From the NCBI GenBank assembly GCA_009699205.1, contig WLOP01000008.1, positions 1 through 60,733 of the forward strand: DNA of 60,733 nucleotides, given 5' to 3'. Shown one piece after another: positions 8,467 through 19,363 of the stretch. The notes under the pieces were generated by a model. That model made no database searches, had not been told where the DNA came from, and was given only the letters and a program-made list of their open reading frames with translations. The stretch's first letter is position 1; every line of letters begins with the position of its first letter. The stretch is from Actinomycetota bacterium (GTDB lineage Bacteria > Actinomycetota > Actinomycetes > Nanopelagicales > Nanopelagicaceae). Position numbers and translations under genes: made by a program.

Positions 8467-10109
8467 TGAAAATAGTAATTATTGGTGGAGTTGCGGGCGG
8501 TATGTCTGCTGCTACACGTTTGCGGCGCCTGAATGAGAACGCAGAGATCATCGTCCTCGAAAAGAGTGGTCATGTGTCGTATGCAAATTGTGGCCTTCCT
8601 TATTTTGTTGGGGGAGTAATTGAGGATGAATCCTCCCTCTTGCTACAAACGCCAGAATCACTTCATGCCCGATTTAAGCTTGATGTACGCGTTCTGGTGC
8701 AAGCGACCGAGATTGATGCGCGCGCTAAAACTCTCAAAGTTTTGAGTTTAATTACAGGCGAATTTGATGAGATTTCATATGACAAATTGATCCTTAGCCC
8801 GGGGGCAACCCCCATAGTCCCATCGCTACCTGGCATAGAAAGCGCTTTAACTTTGCGCACCGTGGAAGATGTGGAACGAATTGTTGCTGAAGTCGCAAAG
8901 AAACCTAAGAACGCTGTAGTCATTGGTGGCGGATTCATCGGGGTAGAGATTGCCGAAAACCTCGTACATCGTGGGATTGCTACTTCCATTGTGGAAGCAA
9001 CACCACAGCTTCTAGCGCCGCTTGATCCTGAAATGGCGAGCATGGTCGCGGATGAAATGGTTCTTAATGGAGTTCGAGTATTCCTCGGAGATAGCTTGGC
9101 ATCTATGGATTCAACTTCTGTCACACTTTCAAGTGGTGAAGTTCTATCAAGTGAGATGACAATTTTGGCAATCGGAGTCCGTCCTGACACATCACTTGCG
9201 GTAAGTGCTGGACTTTCTATTGGTGAACGTGGAGGAATCTTAACCAACGATTTTAACCAAACGAGCAACCCTGATATTTATGCCGTGGGAGATGCCGCAC
9301 AGAAAGTGGATTCGATTGATGGTGGCCCTTCTTTAGTGCCCCTTGCCAATCTTGCTAATCGCCACGGTCGCGTCGTAGCCGATCACATCAATGGATTAAC
9401 AGTGAGATCCGTTTCAACAATCGGCACAGCCATAGTCAAAGTTTTTGACTTAATGATTGCAACTACTGGTTGGAACGAAAAGAGATTGATTTCGGCGAAA
9501 CGTCCGTATCAAGCCATACATACACATCCGGGATCTCATGCAGGTTATTACCCAGGTGCTCAAACGATGTCTCTCAAACTCTTACTTGATCCGACCACTG
9601 GTGCAATTTTCGGTGCGCAAGGGATTGGCAAAGAGGGCGTTGATAAACGTATAGATGTCATAGCAACTGCAATGCGAGGCGGACTTACGGGACCACAGCT
9701 TGCAGATTTAGAACTTGCTTATGCGCCGCCATTTGGTTCCGCGAAGGATCCAGTGAATATGTTGGGCTATATCGCCGAAAATCTCTTATCTGGGCTGACA
9801 GCAAACGTTCAATGGCACGAAGTCGAAGCTTTTAGGGAAAACGGGTACATCTGCGTTGATGTGCGAACCGCTTCAGAATTCGCCCGCGGAACGATTCCGG
9901 GTTCGATAAATATTCCAGTAGATGATCTTCGTCAACGCTTCAACGAAATCGAAGGCAAGAAAGTCGTTGTTAACTGTCAGGTGGGAATGCGCGGACACAC
10001 TGCGGCTTTGCTCTTAAAGGAGCTGGGCTTTACCGCCCTCAATCTGGATGGCGGATACCTCACGTGGAGTAAATCACCAGCTCGTTTTATACCGGCAATG
10101 ATCAAGTAG
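8466..10109 (+). CDS. FAD-dependent CoA-disulfide/persulfide reductase with C-terminal rhodanese
   Basis: A 547-residue flavoprotein. It has an N-terminal FAD-binding GGVAGGMSAA motif (7-16), a single redox Cys42 in YANCGLPYF as in CoA-disulfide reductase and NADH oxidase, an NAD-binding GGGFIGVE segment (about 156-163), a GDAA motif, a dimerisation domain, and a fused rhodanese (about 455-547) with active Cys504 in NCQVGMRGH. This is the architecture of CDR-RHD and NADH-dependent persulfide reductases, which reduce CoA persulfide or polysulfide. Together with the CstR-like repressor and the rhodanese lipoprotein it makes a sulfide/persulfide detoxification operon. Substrate preference is inferred. 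Confidence 0.92.
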   Translation: MKIVIIGGVAGGMSAATRLRRLNENAEIIVLEKSGHVSYANCGLPYFVGGVIEDESSLLLQTPESLHARFKLDVRVLVQATEIDARAKTLKVLSLITGEFDEISYDKLILSPGATPIVPSLPGIESALTLRTVEDVERIVAEVAKKPKNAVVIGGGFIGVEIAENLVHRGIATSIVEATPQLLAPLDPEMASMVADEMVLNGVRVFLGDSLASMDSTSVTLSSGEVLSSEMTILAIGVRPDTSLAVSAGLSIGERGGILTNDFNQTSNPDIYAVGDAAQKVDSIDGGPSLVPLANLANRHGRVVADHINGLTVRSVSTIGTAIVKVFDLMIATTGWNEKRLISAKRPYQAIHTHPGSHAGYYPGAQTMSLKLLLDPTTGAIFGAQGIGKEGVDKRIDVIATAMRGGLTGPQLADLELAYAPPFGSAKDPVNMLGYIAENLLSGLTANVQWHEVEAFRENGYICVDVRTASEFARGTIPGSINIPVDDLRQRFNEIEGKKVVVNCQVGMRGHTAALLLKELGFTALNLDGGYLTWSKSPARFIPAMIK

Positions 10110-10148
10110 TAAGCCCCAAAAATAACTCACTAGAGAAAAGGAACGAAT

Positions 10149-10331
10149 ATGTGCAGCAAGACAACGTGCAGAAAATGTGGAAAACCAACATGGAGTGGTT
10201 GCGGAAACCATATTGAGCAAGCGCTCTATGGCATCCCTAAGAGCCAACGTTGTTCATGCGATAAGAATGCACAAACGACACCAGCGCCAGGAAACGGAAA
10301 TTTCTTTACACGTTTACTCGGCGGGAAATAA
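10149..10331 (+). CDS. Small Cys-rich protein (60 residues)
   Basis: A 60-residue protein with seven Cys: CSKTTCRKCGKPTWSGCG, then a His, then CSC. The MC-KTTC--CGKPTWxGCGxH pattern is one I associate with a widespread small hypothetical family. The CxxC and CxC pairs suggest a zinc knuckle or thiol-rich metal site. Start ATG 10149 follows a ribosome site (AAAAGGAA). It is 39 bases after the persulfide reductase in the same direction with no visible terminator, so it is probably the last gene of the sulfur-stress operon. Function is unknown. Confidence 0.75.
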   Translation: MCSKTTCRKCGKPTWSGCGNHIEQALYGIPKSQRCSCDKNAQTTPAPGNGNFFTRLLGGK

Positions 10332-10333
10332 TT

Positions 10334-10726
10334 TCATCTCCTATTTTTGAAGTAATTGAGCCACGCAAGAGCCGAACCAATAATTAGGTAAGGTGCAGCG
10401 CTTGCAAGGGATGCGATGAAATCTAAGCCGACGCGGGATGGATGCAATCCATCAATGAGTACAAGTGAGAAAAGTAGAAAGGTTGCAAATGCAATTGGCG
10501 GGGTGACTGCGCATATATATGCAGTTCCGGTTCGACCAAAGCGCATGCCGCCGAGAACGACAGCACAGATTGCTAGGCCAGTGAGAATTCCGATTCCGTG
10601 GCGCAAAGTAAGTTCAATGAGAACAAAGAGCGAAATTATCAAGAATTGAAGTACGGCGACGCCAGGCTTTGTTAATCCGGCTGCCGAAATTTTGACTGGC
10701 GGGCGTTGAATCGTGGGGGAAGTCAT
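10334..10726 (-). CDS. Small integral membrane protein, DUF6542-like
   Basis: A 130-residue protein with about four hydrophobic segments (around residues 22-40, 44-60, 68-90 and 103-124) and a basic C-terminus. Its size and position beside rmuC and ychF match the DUF6542 membrane protein found beside ychF in mycobacteria. The ATG at 10726 abuts the rmuC stop by one base, so the two are coupled. No function is established; the assignment is from topology and context. Confidence 0.65.
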   Translation of the reverse strand: MTSPTIQRPPVKISAAGLTKPGVAVLQFLIISLFVLIELTLRHGIGILTGLAICAVVLGGMRFGRTGTAYICAVTPPIAFATFLLFSLVLIDGLHPSRVGLDFIASLASAAPYLIIGSALAWLNYFKNRR

Positions 10727-11856
10727 TAGTTCTCCTCGTCTACTTCTTCTGCATCAATAAAATCTTCGGGGGCATCGAGAGCAAGATTACTCTTGAGTTG
10801 TCGCACATTCTCTGAAACTTCAGGGAAGGCCTTAAGTTTACTGGCATCCCCGGAAACCCCTAAGTTCAAAATCTTCTTGGCCGGGCTCAAAACTGTGCTC
10901 TCTGCTGTTGGAATCATCTCGTTATATGCCTTAAGAGTGCTTTTAAGTCGATCTCCGACGGTGACAATCTTGGTGTGAAGCGCTGCAACATTTTTGAGGA
11001 ATGTACCTGCAAGCTCTTGAATCTCGGTCGCGCTTTCAGCTAGGCGATTGCGACTAAAGATATATCCCACTGTGCGCAGAAGAGCCATCATCGTAGTTGG
11101 CGTTGCGATAGTGACACCTTTAACGAAGGCGTAGTTGAGTAAATTGCTGTTAACTCGAAGTGCTTCGGTCAGGATTGATTCAAAAGGCGCAAAGAGAACG
11201 ACAAAGTTTGGAGAGGAATCCTTATCCGCGTAACCACGCTTGGCCAAAGCATCAATATGTTTGCGGAGATCATCTGCATGTTGTGTCATCAACTCTTCAC
11301 GTTTATCAGGATCTGACGTCTCATATGCTTCAAGAATTCTGTCGAAGGGAAACTTGGAATCGATAAAGAGCATGCTGGAACCAGGCATAGATATCGTGAT
11401 ATCGGGAATGCCTGTCTTCTCATCATCTGTTTTGAAAGATTTTTGTCGTGTGAAATGTTCACCTTCGATAAGACCGGATGTCTCAAGTAACATTTCCAAT
11501 TGCGCTTCGCCAAATTTCCCACGCTTTTGCGAACTTGTGAGTGCACCAGCAATCTTTGTCGTCTCATCCAACAGAGATTTATTTGCTTGTGCCATGTTTG
11601 TTAAGTCCTTGCGAATTCCTTCCTCCGCCGCAATGCGACTACGGTCGGCTTCGCGAGCTTGAGTAGAGAGAGATTCGACAGATTTCTTCATGGCTTCAAG
11701 TTCGGTGGCGACGCGGGTAGTTTCAGTCTGCGCCTTTTGCATGGAGGCGATCTGTTTTTCGAGGGCTTCTACGGCTCCGGCTCCGCGATTTTTGGAGAAA
11801 AGGACCCCCGCAGCGATACCTAGGAAGAAGGTGGCGATAGCTATAGATATGGTCAT
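10726..11856 (-). CDS. rmuC: RmuC family DNA recombination protein
   Basis: A 376-residue RmuC protein: an N-terminal transmembrane helix (about 4-20), a coiled coil (about 28-110), and the conserved nuclease-fold domain with the GKFGEAQLE and DSKFPFDRI motifs and the ANFVVLFAP-like strand. RmuC limits inversions and rearrangements at short inverted repeats in E. coli and is related to PD-(D/E)xK nucleases. Length is somewhat shorter than E. coli RmuC. It is divergent from ychF across 51 bases and coupled to the membrane protein downstream. Confidence 0.9.
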   Translation of the reverse strand: MTISIAIATFFLGIAAGVLFSKNRGAGAVEALEKQIASMQKAQTETTRVATELEAMKKSVESLSTQAREADRSRIAAEEGIRKDLTNMAQANKSLLDETTKIAGALTSSQKRGKFGEAQLEMLLETSGLIEGEHFTRQKSFKTDDEKTGIPDITISMPGSSMLFIDSKFPFDRILEAYETSDPDKREELMTQHADDLRKHIDALAKRGYADKDSSPNFVVLFAPFESILTEALRVNSNLLNYAFVKGVTIATPTTMMALLRTVGYIFSRNRLAESATEIQELAGTFLKNVAALHTKIVTVGDRLKSTLKAYNEMIPTAESTVLSPAKKILNLGVSGDASKLKAFPEVSENVRQLKSNLALDAPEDFIDAEEVDEEN

Positions 11857-11892
11857 GGGCCTATCGTGGCAGGAACCACTGACGAACCCCCG

Positions 11893-11898
11893 TAGGCT
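11893..11898 (+). promoter_or_regulatory. Putative -10 element, ychF
   Basis: TAGGCT lies nine bases before the ychF ATG and no Shine-Dalgarno sequence fits between. It is one of several TAnnnT hexamers placed just ahead of start codons in this window. Confidence 0.5.
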
Positions 11899-11907
11899 CT
11901 ACTCCTC

Positions 11908-12981
11908 ATGAGTCTTTCTATCGGAATTGTCGGGATGCCCAATGTGGGTAAGTCCACCCTTTTTAACGCTCTGACCAAGAACAACGTCCTAGCTGCCAAC
12001 TATCCCTTTGCCACCATCGAACCCAACGTAGGAGTCGTCGGAGTTCCCGATGCGCGTTTAGCGGTACTCGCTGGCATCTTTGGCTCGCAAGCGCTCTTGC
12101 CCGCTGTCGTATCTTTCGTGGATATCGCCGGAATCGTTAAAGGCGCATCTGAAGGTGCTGGGCTTGGAAATAAATTCTTAGCAAATATCCGCGAGACCGA
12201 TGCAATCTGCCAAGTGATTCGAGTTTTCAATGATGGCGATGTTGTTCACGTCGAAGGTCGCGTCGATCCAGCAAGCGATATGGAAATCATTAACACCGAA
12301 CTCGCGCTCGCCGATTTGCAAACAATCGAAAAAGCGTTGCCTCGTCTTGAAAAAGAGGCGCGGGTAAATAAAGAGCGCGTGCAAGTTCTTGAAGCAGTTA
12401 AAGAAGCCGAGAAGTTTCTCAATGAAGGCAAGCCGCTATCTAGTAGCAAGATCGATCTCGCTCTGATTTCCGAATTACAGTTGATGACAGCAAAACCATT
12501 CCTTTATGTCTTTAACGTAGATGCAGCAGAACTTAATGATCAAGAACTTCGCAAAACTCTTCAAGCACTCGTTGCGCCAGCTGAAGCGATTTTTCTTGAC
12601 GCAAAAACCGAAGCAGAACTCGCAGAGCTCAGCGATGAAGATGCACTAGAACTTTTAGAATCGATTGGACTATCAGAACCGGGCCTTGCAACATTGGCTC
12701 ACGTGGGTTTTCGGACTCTAGGATTACAAACTTATTTAACTGCAGGTCCTAAAGAAGCGCGCGCATGGACAATTCACGTAGGCGACACTGCGCCAATGGC
12801 CGCAGGCGTTATTCATACAGATTTCCAGAAGGGCTTCATCAAAGCTGAAGTTGTTTCCTTTGACGATCTTGTAGCAGCAGGATCAATGGCTGAAGCCAAA
12901 GCACATGGCAAAGTGCGGATGGAAGGTAAGGAATACATCATGCATGATGGAGACGTCGTTGAATTTAGGTTCAACGTTTAG
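11908..12981 (+). CDS. ychF: Redox-regulated ATPase YchF (Obg-like)
   Basis: A 357-residue YchF/OLA1 protein, a translation-associated P-loop ATPase of the Obg family. It shows the G1 motif GMPNVGKST (8-16), a G3-like DIAGIVKGASEG, the NxxE-type specificity motif (NVDAAE) that favours ATP over GTP, and the C-terminal TGS domain (about 275-357) with TAGPKEARAWTI and EYIMHDGDVVEFRF. Length is normal. It converges on the aminotransferase gene with a 3-base gap. Confidence 0.95.
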   Translation: MSLSIGIVGMPNVGKSTLFNALTKNNVLAANYPFATIEPNVGVVGVPDARLAVLAGIFGSQALLPAVVSFVDIAGIVKGASEGAGLGNKFLANIRETDAICQVIRVFNDGDVVHVEGRVDPASDMEIINTELALADLQTIEKALPRLEKEARVNKERVQVLEAVKEAEKFLNEGKPLSSSKIDLALISELQLMTAKPFLYVFNVDAAELNDQELRKTLQALVAPAEAIFLDAKTEAELAELSDEDALELLESIGLSEPGLATLAHVGFRTLGLQTYLTAGPKEARAWTIHVGDTAPMAAGVIHTDFQKGFIKAEVVSFDDLVAAGSMAEAKAHGKVRMEGKEYIMHDGDVVEFRFNV

Positions 12982-12984
12982 CTT

Positions 12985-14337
12985 TTACGCTCCTGTGTAG
13001 TGCTTTTCGATTTCAGTAAGCGCCTTATCTAACATCTCAAGACCTAGCCGCGCATCTGCTTCTGAGATGTTGCATGGTGGTGTCATATGTAGGCGGTTGA
13101 AGTTAGGAAATGGCATGAGGCCATTCTTCTTGCAGGCAGCGATAAGTTCATTCATTGCAGGACTCGAAGCACCGTAAGGCGCAATCGGTGTGCGTAATTG
13201 GCGATCGATGACTATATCCATTCCCCAGAAAACACCCACGCCTCGCACATCACCAATGACCTTGTGCTTCTTTGCTAATTCGCGAAGACCAGGACCCAAG
13301 ATTGTTTCGCCAATGTGTGCGGCATTTTCGACGATCTTCTCTTCTTTCATTGCATCAATCGTTGCGACAGCAGTCGCGCACGCGAGCGGATGGCCAGAGT
13401 AAGTAAGTCCACCGGGGAAGACGCGATCATCGAATGTCTTTGCGATGTAATCAGGAATGATGACGCCGCCGAGTGGGATGTATCCCGAAGTAACGCCCTT
13501 AGCGAATGCGATGAGATCGGGCTCGACGGATGAATGCTGGAAGGCAAACCACTTACCCGTACGTCCAAATCCAGCCATGACTTCATCGGCAATCCAAAGA
13601 ATTTCATACTTGTCGCAAAGTGCGCGGACACCTTCGAGATAGCCCTTAGGTGGCACGAGGATTCCTGCAGTACCTGGAACAGTTTCGATCATTATCGCTG
13701 CAATTGTTTTTGGACCCTCAAAGATAATTGTTTGCTCAAGATGTTCTAGTGCTCGCTGACATTCCTCAGCTTCAGTTGTCGCCCAGAATGATGAGCGATA
13801 AAGGTATGGTCCCCAAAAATGAACGTGGCCAGAGCTATTCTCGTTAGGGAAACGGCGTGGGTCGCCAGTTGCATTAATCGCTGAACCGGTGTTGCCGTGA
13901 TACGAGCGATAAGTAGAAAAGATTTTATGCTTTCCTGTATGCAAGCGAGCCATACGGATTGCATTTTCAATCGCATCGGCACCAGCATTAGTAAAGAAGA
14001 CCTTGTTAAATTTTGAACCTGCTAATTCGACGATACGTGCAGCGGCTTCATTGCGCGCGATGTTGGCATGTTGTGGCGCAATAGTGGTTAGTACTGCAGC
14101 TTGCTCTTGAATGGCCTTAACAACCTTTGGATGTTGGTGGCCAATGTTGGTGAAAACCAATTGGCAAGAAAAATCTAAATAACTTTTCCCGTCGTAATCC
14201 CAAAAATAGGAGCCTTGCGCACCAGCAACGGTCATGGGAGCGATTTGAGCTTGGGCGGACCAGGAGTGAAAGACATGTTCTCTGTCGGCGGCGTAAACGC
14301 TCGCGCCAAGGGTTGGATTAGGAACGGGTTTGATCAT
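12985..14337 (-). CDS. Class III omega-aminotransferase
   Basis: A 450-residue pyridoxal-phosphate enzyme of the class III (subgroup II) family, which includes beta-alanine:pyruvate, taurine:pyruvate and GABA aminotransferases. The start at ATG 14337 is chosen because AGGAGG lies eight bases upstream; the longer open frame to 14430 has no support. Motifs include LVFTNIGHQHP, FTNAGADAIENAIRMARLHTG, WIADEVMAGFGRTG and the Schiff-base Lys in FAKGVTSGYIPLG. It is divergent from a (methyl)malonate-semialdehyde dehydrogenase, whose substrate could be its product if the donor is beta-alanine or 3-aminoisobutyrate. Donor identity is inferred. Confidence 0.88.
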   Translation of the reverse strand: MIKPVPNPTLGASVYAADREHVFHSWSAQAQIAPMTVAGAQGSYFWDYDGKSYLDFSCQLVFTNIGHQHPKVVKAIQEQAAVLTTIAPQHANIARNEAAARIVELAGSKFNKVFFTNAGADAIENAIRMARLHTGKHKIFSTYRSYHGNTGSAINATGDPRRFPNENSSGHVHFWGPYLYRSSFWATTEAEECQRALEHLEQTIIFEGPKTIAAIMIETVPGTAGILVPPKGYLEGVRALCDKYEILWIADEVMAGFGRTGKWFAFQHSSVEPDLIAFAKGVTSGYIPLGGVIIPDYIAKTFDDRVFPGGLTYSGHPLACATAVATIDAMKEEKIVENAAHIGETILGPGLRELAKKHKVIGDVRGVGVFWGMDIVIDRQLRTPIAPYGASSPAMNELIAACKKNGLMPFPNFNRLHMTPPCNISEADARLGLEMLDKALTEIEKHYTGA

Positions 14338-14407
14338 CTCAGTCCTCCTAGGACCTTCTCGTAAAGCGCTCAATAAGGGTTCATTAGCGTCACTATAACG
14401 TCTGAAG

Positions 14408-14413
14408 TAAAGT
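14408..14413 (+). promoter_or_regulatory. Putative -10 element, semialdehyde dehydrogenase gene
   Basis: TAAAGT ends six bases before ATG 14420, with no room for a ribosome site. The shared 82-base divergent region also serves the aminotransferase. Confidence 0.45.
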
Positions 14414-14419
14414 GAGCAT

Positions 14420-15904
14420 ATGACCCACATTACGCACTGGATTAACGGCTCACTTTCTACCCAAAAAGCAGATCGTCATGGCGATATTTACAATCCCGCG
14501 ACGGGGCAGGTAACAGGCAGTGTGGACTTTGCAAATGCGGCAACGGTCGATGCAGCGGTGGCCGTTGCAACCAAGGCCTTTGAGCAGTGGCGCCATAGCT
14601 CTTTAACTAAACGGGTCCAAGTTCTCTTTGCCTTCCGCGAATTGCTACACGTCAATAAAGAGAAGATTGCCGCGCTTATAACCCAAGAGCATGGCAAAGT
14701 TTTGAGTGATGCTGCTGGCGAAGTAACACGTGGGCTAGAAGTCGTTGAATTTGCGTGCGGAATTCCCCATCTACTCAAAGGTGGATTTTCAGAAGAAGTT
14801 TCAACTGGCGTTGATGTTTACTCCATCCGCCAACCATTAGGACCGGTAGCGATTATTTCTCCATTCAATTTCCCCGCAATGGTGCCGATGTGGTTTTTCC
14901 CTGTTGCAATAGCTTGCGGCAATAGCGTAATCGTAAAACCATCTGAGAAAGATCCAAGCGCTGCGATGTTTTTGGCTCAACTCTGGAAGGAGGCCGGACT
15001 TCCCGATGGTGTATTCAATGTTGTTCATGGAGATAAAGAAGCTGTCGATGCGCTTCTGACGCATCCAGGAATTAAATCCATTTCATTTGTTGGCTCAACA
15101 CCAATTGCACGTTACGTGTATGAAACAGGAACTAAAGCTGGAAAACGTGTGCAAGCACTCGGGGGCGCCAAGAACCACATGGTTGTTCTGCCTGATGCAG
15201 ATTTGAATCTTGCTGCCGATGCTGCAATCAACGCTGGCTTTGGTTCTGCGGGCGAGCGTTGCATGGCGATTTCTGCACTAGTTGCAGTCGAACCAATTGC
15301 CGATGAATTGATTGCAAAAATTAAGGAACGTATGGCAACGCTTAAAACTGGCGATGGCACCAAGGGTGCAGATATGGGACCACTCGTTACTGCGGTTCAT
15401 AGAGAGAAGGTGGCTTCCTATATTGCTGCTGGTGAAAAAGAAGGTGCAACTCTGGTTGTAGATGGACGTGACTTAAAGGTTGAAGGCGGTGGATTCTTCC
15501 TTGGACCCACTCTTTTCGACAATGTAACTCCTTCTATGTCTGTTTATACCGACGAAATCTTTGGTCCAGTCCTGAGCGTTCTTCGCGTTAATTCATATGA
15601 TGAAGCTCTGAAGTTAGTGAATGATCATCAATACGGAAACGGCACTGCGATATTTACAAATGATGGTGGAGCCGCACGCCGCTACCAAAATGAAGTTGAA
15701 GTGGGAATGGTCGGCATAAACGTTCCGATTCCAGTCCCAATGTCTTATTACTCATTTGGTGGATGGAAGAATTCACTCTTTGGCGACTCGCATGCACATG
15801 GCATGGAAGGCGTTCATTTCTTCACTCGCGGTAAAGTTGTCACGAGCCGTTGGCTAGATCCCAGCCATGGTGGAATCAATTTAGGATTCCCTCAGAACAC
15901 GTAA
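14420..15904 (+). CDS. mmsA: CoA-acylating (methyl)malonate-semialdehyde dehydrogenase
   Basis: A 494-residue aldehyde-dehydrogenase-fold enzyme. The family mark is that the usual LELGGK general-base motif is replaced by LGGAKNH (247-253), and the catalytic Cys281 lies in GERCMA, as in MmsA/IolA. These enzymes convert methylmalonate or malonate semialdehyde to propionyl- or acetyl-CoA with NAD and CoA. The divergent aminotransferase suggests a short route from beta-alanine (from pyrimidines) or 3-aminoisobutyrate (from thymine) to an acyl-CoA; valine or inositol breakdown is the alternative. No other pathway gene is visible nearby. Confidence 0.92.
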   Translation: MTHITHWINGSLSTQKADRHGDIYNPATGQVTGSVDFANAATVDAAVAVATKAFEQWRHSSLTKRVQVLFAFRELLHVNKEKIAALITQEHGKVLSDAAGEVTRGLEVVEFACGIPHLLKGGFSEEVSTGVDVYSIRQPLGPVAIISPFNFPAMVPMWFFPVAIACGNSVIVKPSEKDPSAAMFLAQLWKEAGLPDGVFNVVHGDKEAVDALLTHPGIKSISFVGSTPIARYVYETGTKAGKRVQALGGAKNHMVVLPDADLNLAADAAINAGFGSAGERCMAISALVAVEPIADELIAKIKERMATLKTGDGTKGADMGPLVTAVHREKVASYIAAGEKEGATLVVDGRDLKVEGGGFFLGPTLFDNVTPSMSVYTDEIFGPVLSVLRVNSYDEALKLVNDHQYGNGTAIFTNDGGAARRYQNEVEVGMVGINVPIPVPMSYYSFGGWKNSLFGDSHAHGMEGVHFFTRGKVVTSRWLDPSHGGINLGFPQNT

Positions 15905-16014
15905 TTTTTTCACGCCTAATAATCAGACGATTTAAGGGTTATACGTGCTGGATGCTATTCTGCACCGCTCTATTGATGTTGATACAGAGCACAATCGAGT
16001 GGAGCTGAGGGTCA

Positions 16015-17910
16015 ATGTCTAATTCATCAAACGCGCACCTGGCAGGATTGCCAATCAAAAAGCGCGAAAATTTGCGTAACGTTGCGATCATCGCCCACGT
16101 AGATCATGGCAAGACAACCCTCGTTGATGCCATGTTGTGGCAGTCGGGCGCATTTGCCGCCTATAAGAAACAAGGCGAAGGCCAAGAGCGCATGATGGAC
16201 TCGATGGACCTTGAGCGCGAAAAGGGCATCACGATTCTTGCAAAGAACACCGCCGTTAAGCGCGGAGAGACCATTGTTAACATTATCGATACTCCTGGCC
16301 ACGCCGATTTCGGTGGCGAAGTAGAACGCGGACTTGAAATGGTTGACGGCGTTATCTTGCTCGTCGATGCTTCAGAGGGTCCACTTCCACAAACGCGTTT
16401 CGTTCTTCGTAAAGCTCTTCAGAAAAACCTTCCAGTAATTTTGCTTATCAATAAAGTTGACCGCCCCGACTCACGTATCGCGGAAGTTGTCGATGAAACT
16501 TACGAACTATTCCTTGACCTAGATGCCAACGAGACACAAATTGAATTCCCAGTTGTCTATGCATCCGCTAAAGCAGGACGCGCTTCTTTGAAGCGTCCAG
16601 CAGATGGTGGAATGCCAGAAGAAGAAAACCTCGATATTTTGTTCGACACTATCTTCTCTGCCATCCCAGCCCCTGAGTATCACGAAGGCGCGCCATTGCA
16701 GGCACATGTAACAAACCTCGACTCGTCACCATTCCTTGGTCGCTTAGCTCTTTGCCGCGTCCGCGAAGGCGTCATCCGTAAGGGTCAACAAGTAACTTGG
16801 ATGAAAACAGATGGAACAACAGAGCGAGTAAAAGTTTCTGAACTTCTGATTACCGAAGCTCTCGAGCGCGTACCTGCACTTGAAGCGCATCCAGGAGACA
16901 TCATCGCTGTCGCAGGTATTGAAACGATTACTTTGGGCGAAACGTTGGCAGATAATGACAATCCTGTAGCGCTACCGCTGATTATCGTTGACGAACCTTC
17001 AATCTCGATGACTATTGGTATTAATACCTCTCCTCTTGCAGGAAAGAGTGGATCCAAGCTCACCGCTCGCCAAGTCAAGAATCGTCTTGATGCAGAGCTC
17101 GTTGGTAACGTTTCATTGCGCGTGCTCACAACAGAGCGTCCTGATACTTGGGAAGTTCAGGGACGTGGAGAACTTCAGCTCGCTGTTCTCGTTGAAATAA
17201 TGAAGCGCGAAGGTTTCGAACTTACCGTGGGTAAGCCACAAGTTGTTATCAAGATTATTGATGGCAAGACACACGAACCTATGGAATCGTTAACAATTGA
17301 TGCACCTGAAGAATATCTCGGAGTTTTGACTCAATTGATGGCACTTCGCAAAGGTCGCATGGAGCAAATGGTTAACCATGGCACCGGATGGATTCGTCTT
17401 GATTACCGTGTTCCTTCACGTGGTCTTATTGGTTTCCGTACCGAGTTCCTTACCGAAACTCGCGGTACCGGTTTACTTCACCACGTCTTTGATGGCTATG
17501 AAGCTTGGCACGGAGATATCCGTACCCGCGGAACTGGATCTCTAGTTTCAGATCGCATGGGCACTGTTACTTCTTACGCACTTTATGGCACACAAGATCG
17601 CGGAAGCATCTTCGTTGAGCCAGGCGATGAAGTTTACGAAGGCATGGTTATCGGCGAGAACTCACGTTCTGAAGATATGGATGTCAACTGTGTTCGCGAA
17701 AAGAAGCTCACGAATATGCGCGCATCCGGTACTGACGAATCAGAGCGTTTGATTCCGCCTAAGAAACTCAACATGGAAGGCGCTCTCGAATTCTGCCGCG
17801 AAGATGAGTGCGTTGAAGTCACACCTGCTGTGGTTCGTATCCGTAAGGTAATTCTCAATGGCGACGAACGTGCTCGTCTCACGGCGCGGGCTAAACGAGC
17901 CAACGTCTAA
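16015..17910 (+). CDS. typA: Translational GTPase TypA/BipA
   Basis: A 631-residue ribosome-binding GTPase of the EF-G family involved in ribosome assembly and stress adaptation. G1 AHVDHGKTT (about 27-35), the G2 region ending EREKGITI, G3 DTPGHADF and G4 NKVDR are intact, followed by domain II, EF-G-like domains III and V ([35 protein letters not shown]), and the TypA-specific C-terminal domain. Start ATG 16015 has GGAGCTGAGG upstream. Length is typical. The preceding 110 bases carry no gene. Confidence 0.96.
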   Translation: MSNSSNAHLAGLPIKKRENLRNVAIIAHVDHGKTTLVDAMLWQSGAFAAYKKQGEGQERMMDSMDLEREKGITILAKNTAVKRGETIVNIIDTPGHADFGGEVERGLEMVDGVILLVDASEGPLPQTRFVLRKALQKNLPVILLINKVDRPDSRIAEVVDETYELFLDLDANETQIEFPVVYASAKAGRASLKRPADGGMPEEENLDILFDTIFSAIPAPEYHEGAPLQAHVTNLDSSPFLGRLALCRVREGVIRKGQQVTWMKTDGTTERVKVSELLITEALERVPALEAHPGDIIAVAGIETITLGETLADNDNPVALPLIIVDEPSISMTIGINTSPLAGKSGSKLTARQVKNRLDAELVGNVSLRVLTTERPDTWEVQGRGELQLAVLVEIMKREGFELTVGKPQVVIKIIDGKTHEPMESLTIDAPEEYLGVLTQLMALRKGRMEQMVNHGTGWIRLDYRVPSRGLIGFRTEFLTETRGTGLLHHVFDGYEAWHGDIRTRGTGSLVSDRMGTVTSYALYGTQDRGSIFVEPGDEVYEGMVIGENSRSEDMDVNCVREKKLTNMRASGTDESERLIPPKKLNMEGALEFCREDECVEVTPAVVRIRKVILNGDERARLTARAKRANV

Positions 17911-17924
17911 CAATCCTTCTCCGT

Positions 17925-19358
<1,434 letters not shown>

Positions 19359-19363
19359 TTTTC

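Noticed and set aside
8663-9268. 201-residue minus-strand frame
   Set aside because: It lies wholly inside the persulfide reductase gene, is Ser/Thr-biased from antisense reading, and has no ribosome site or recognisable domain.
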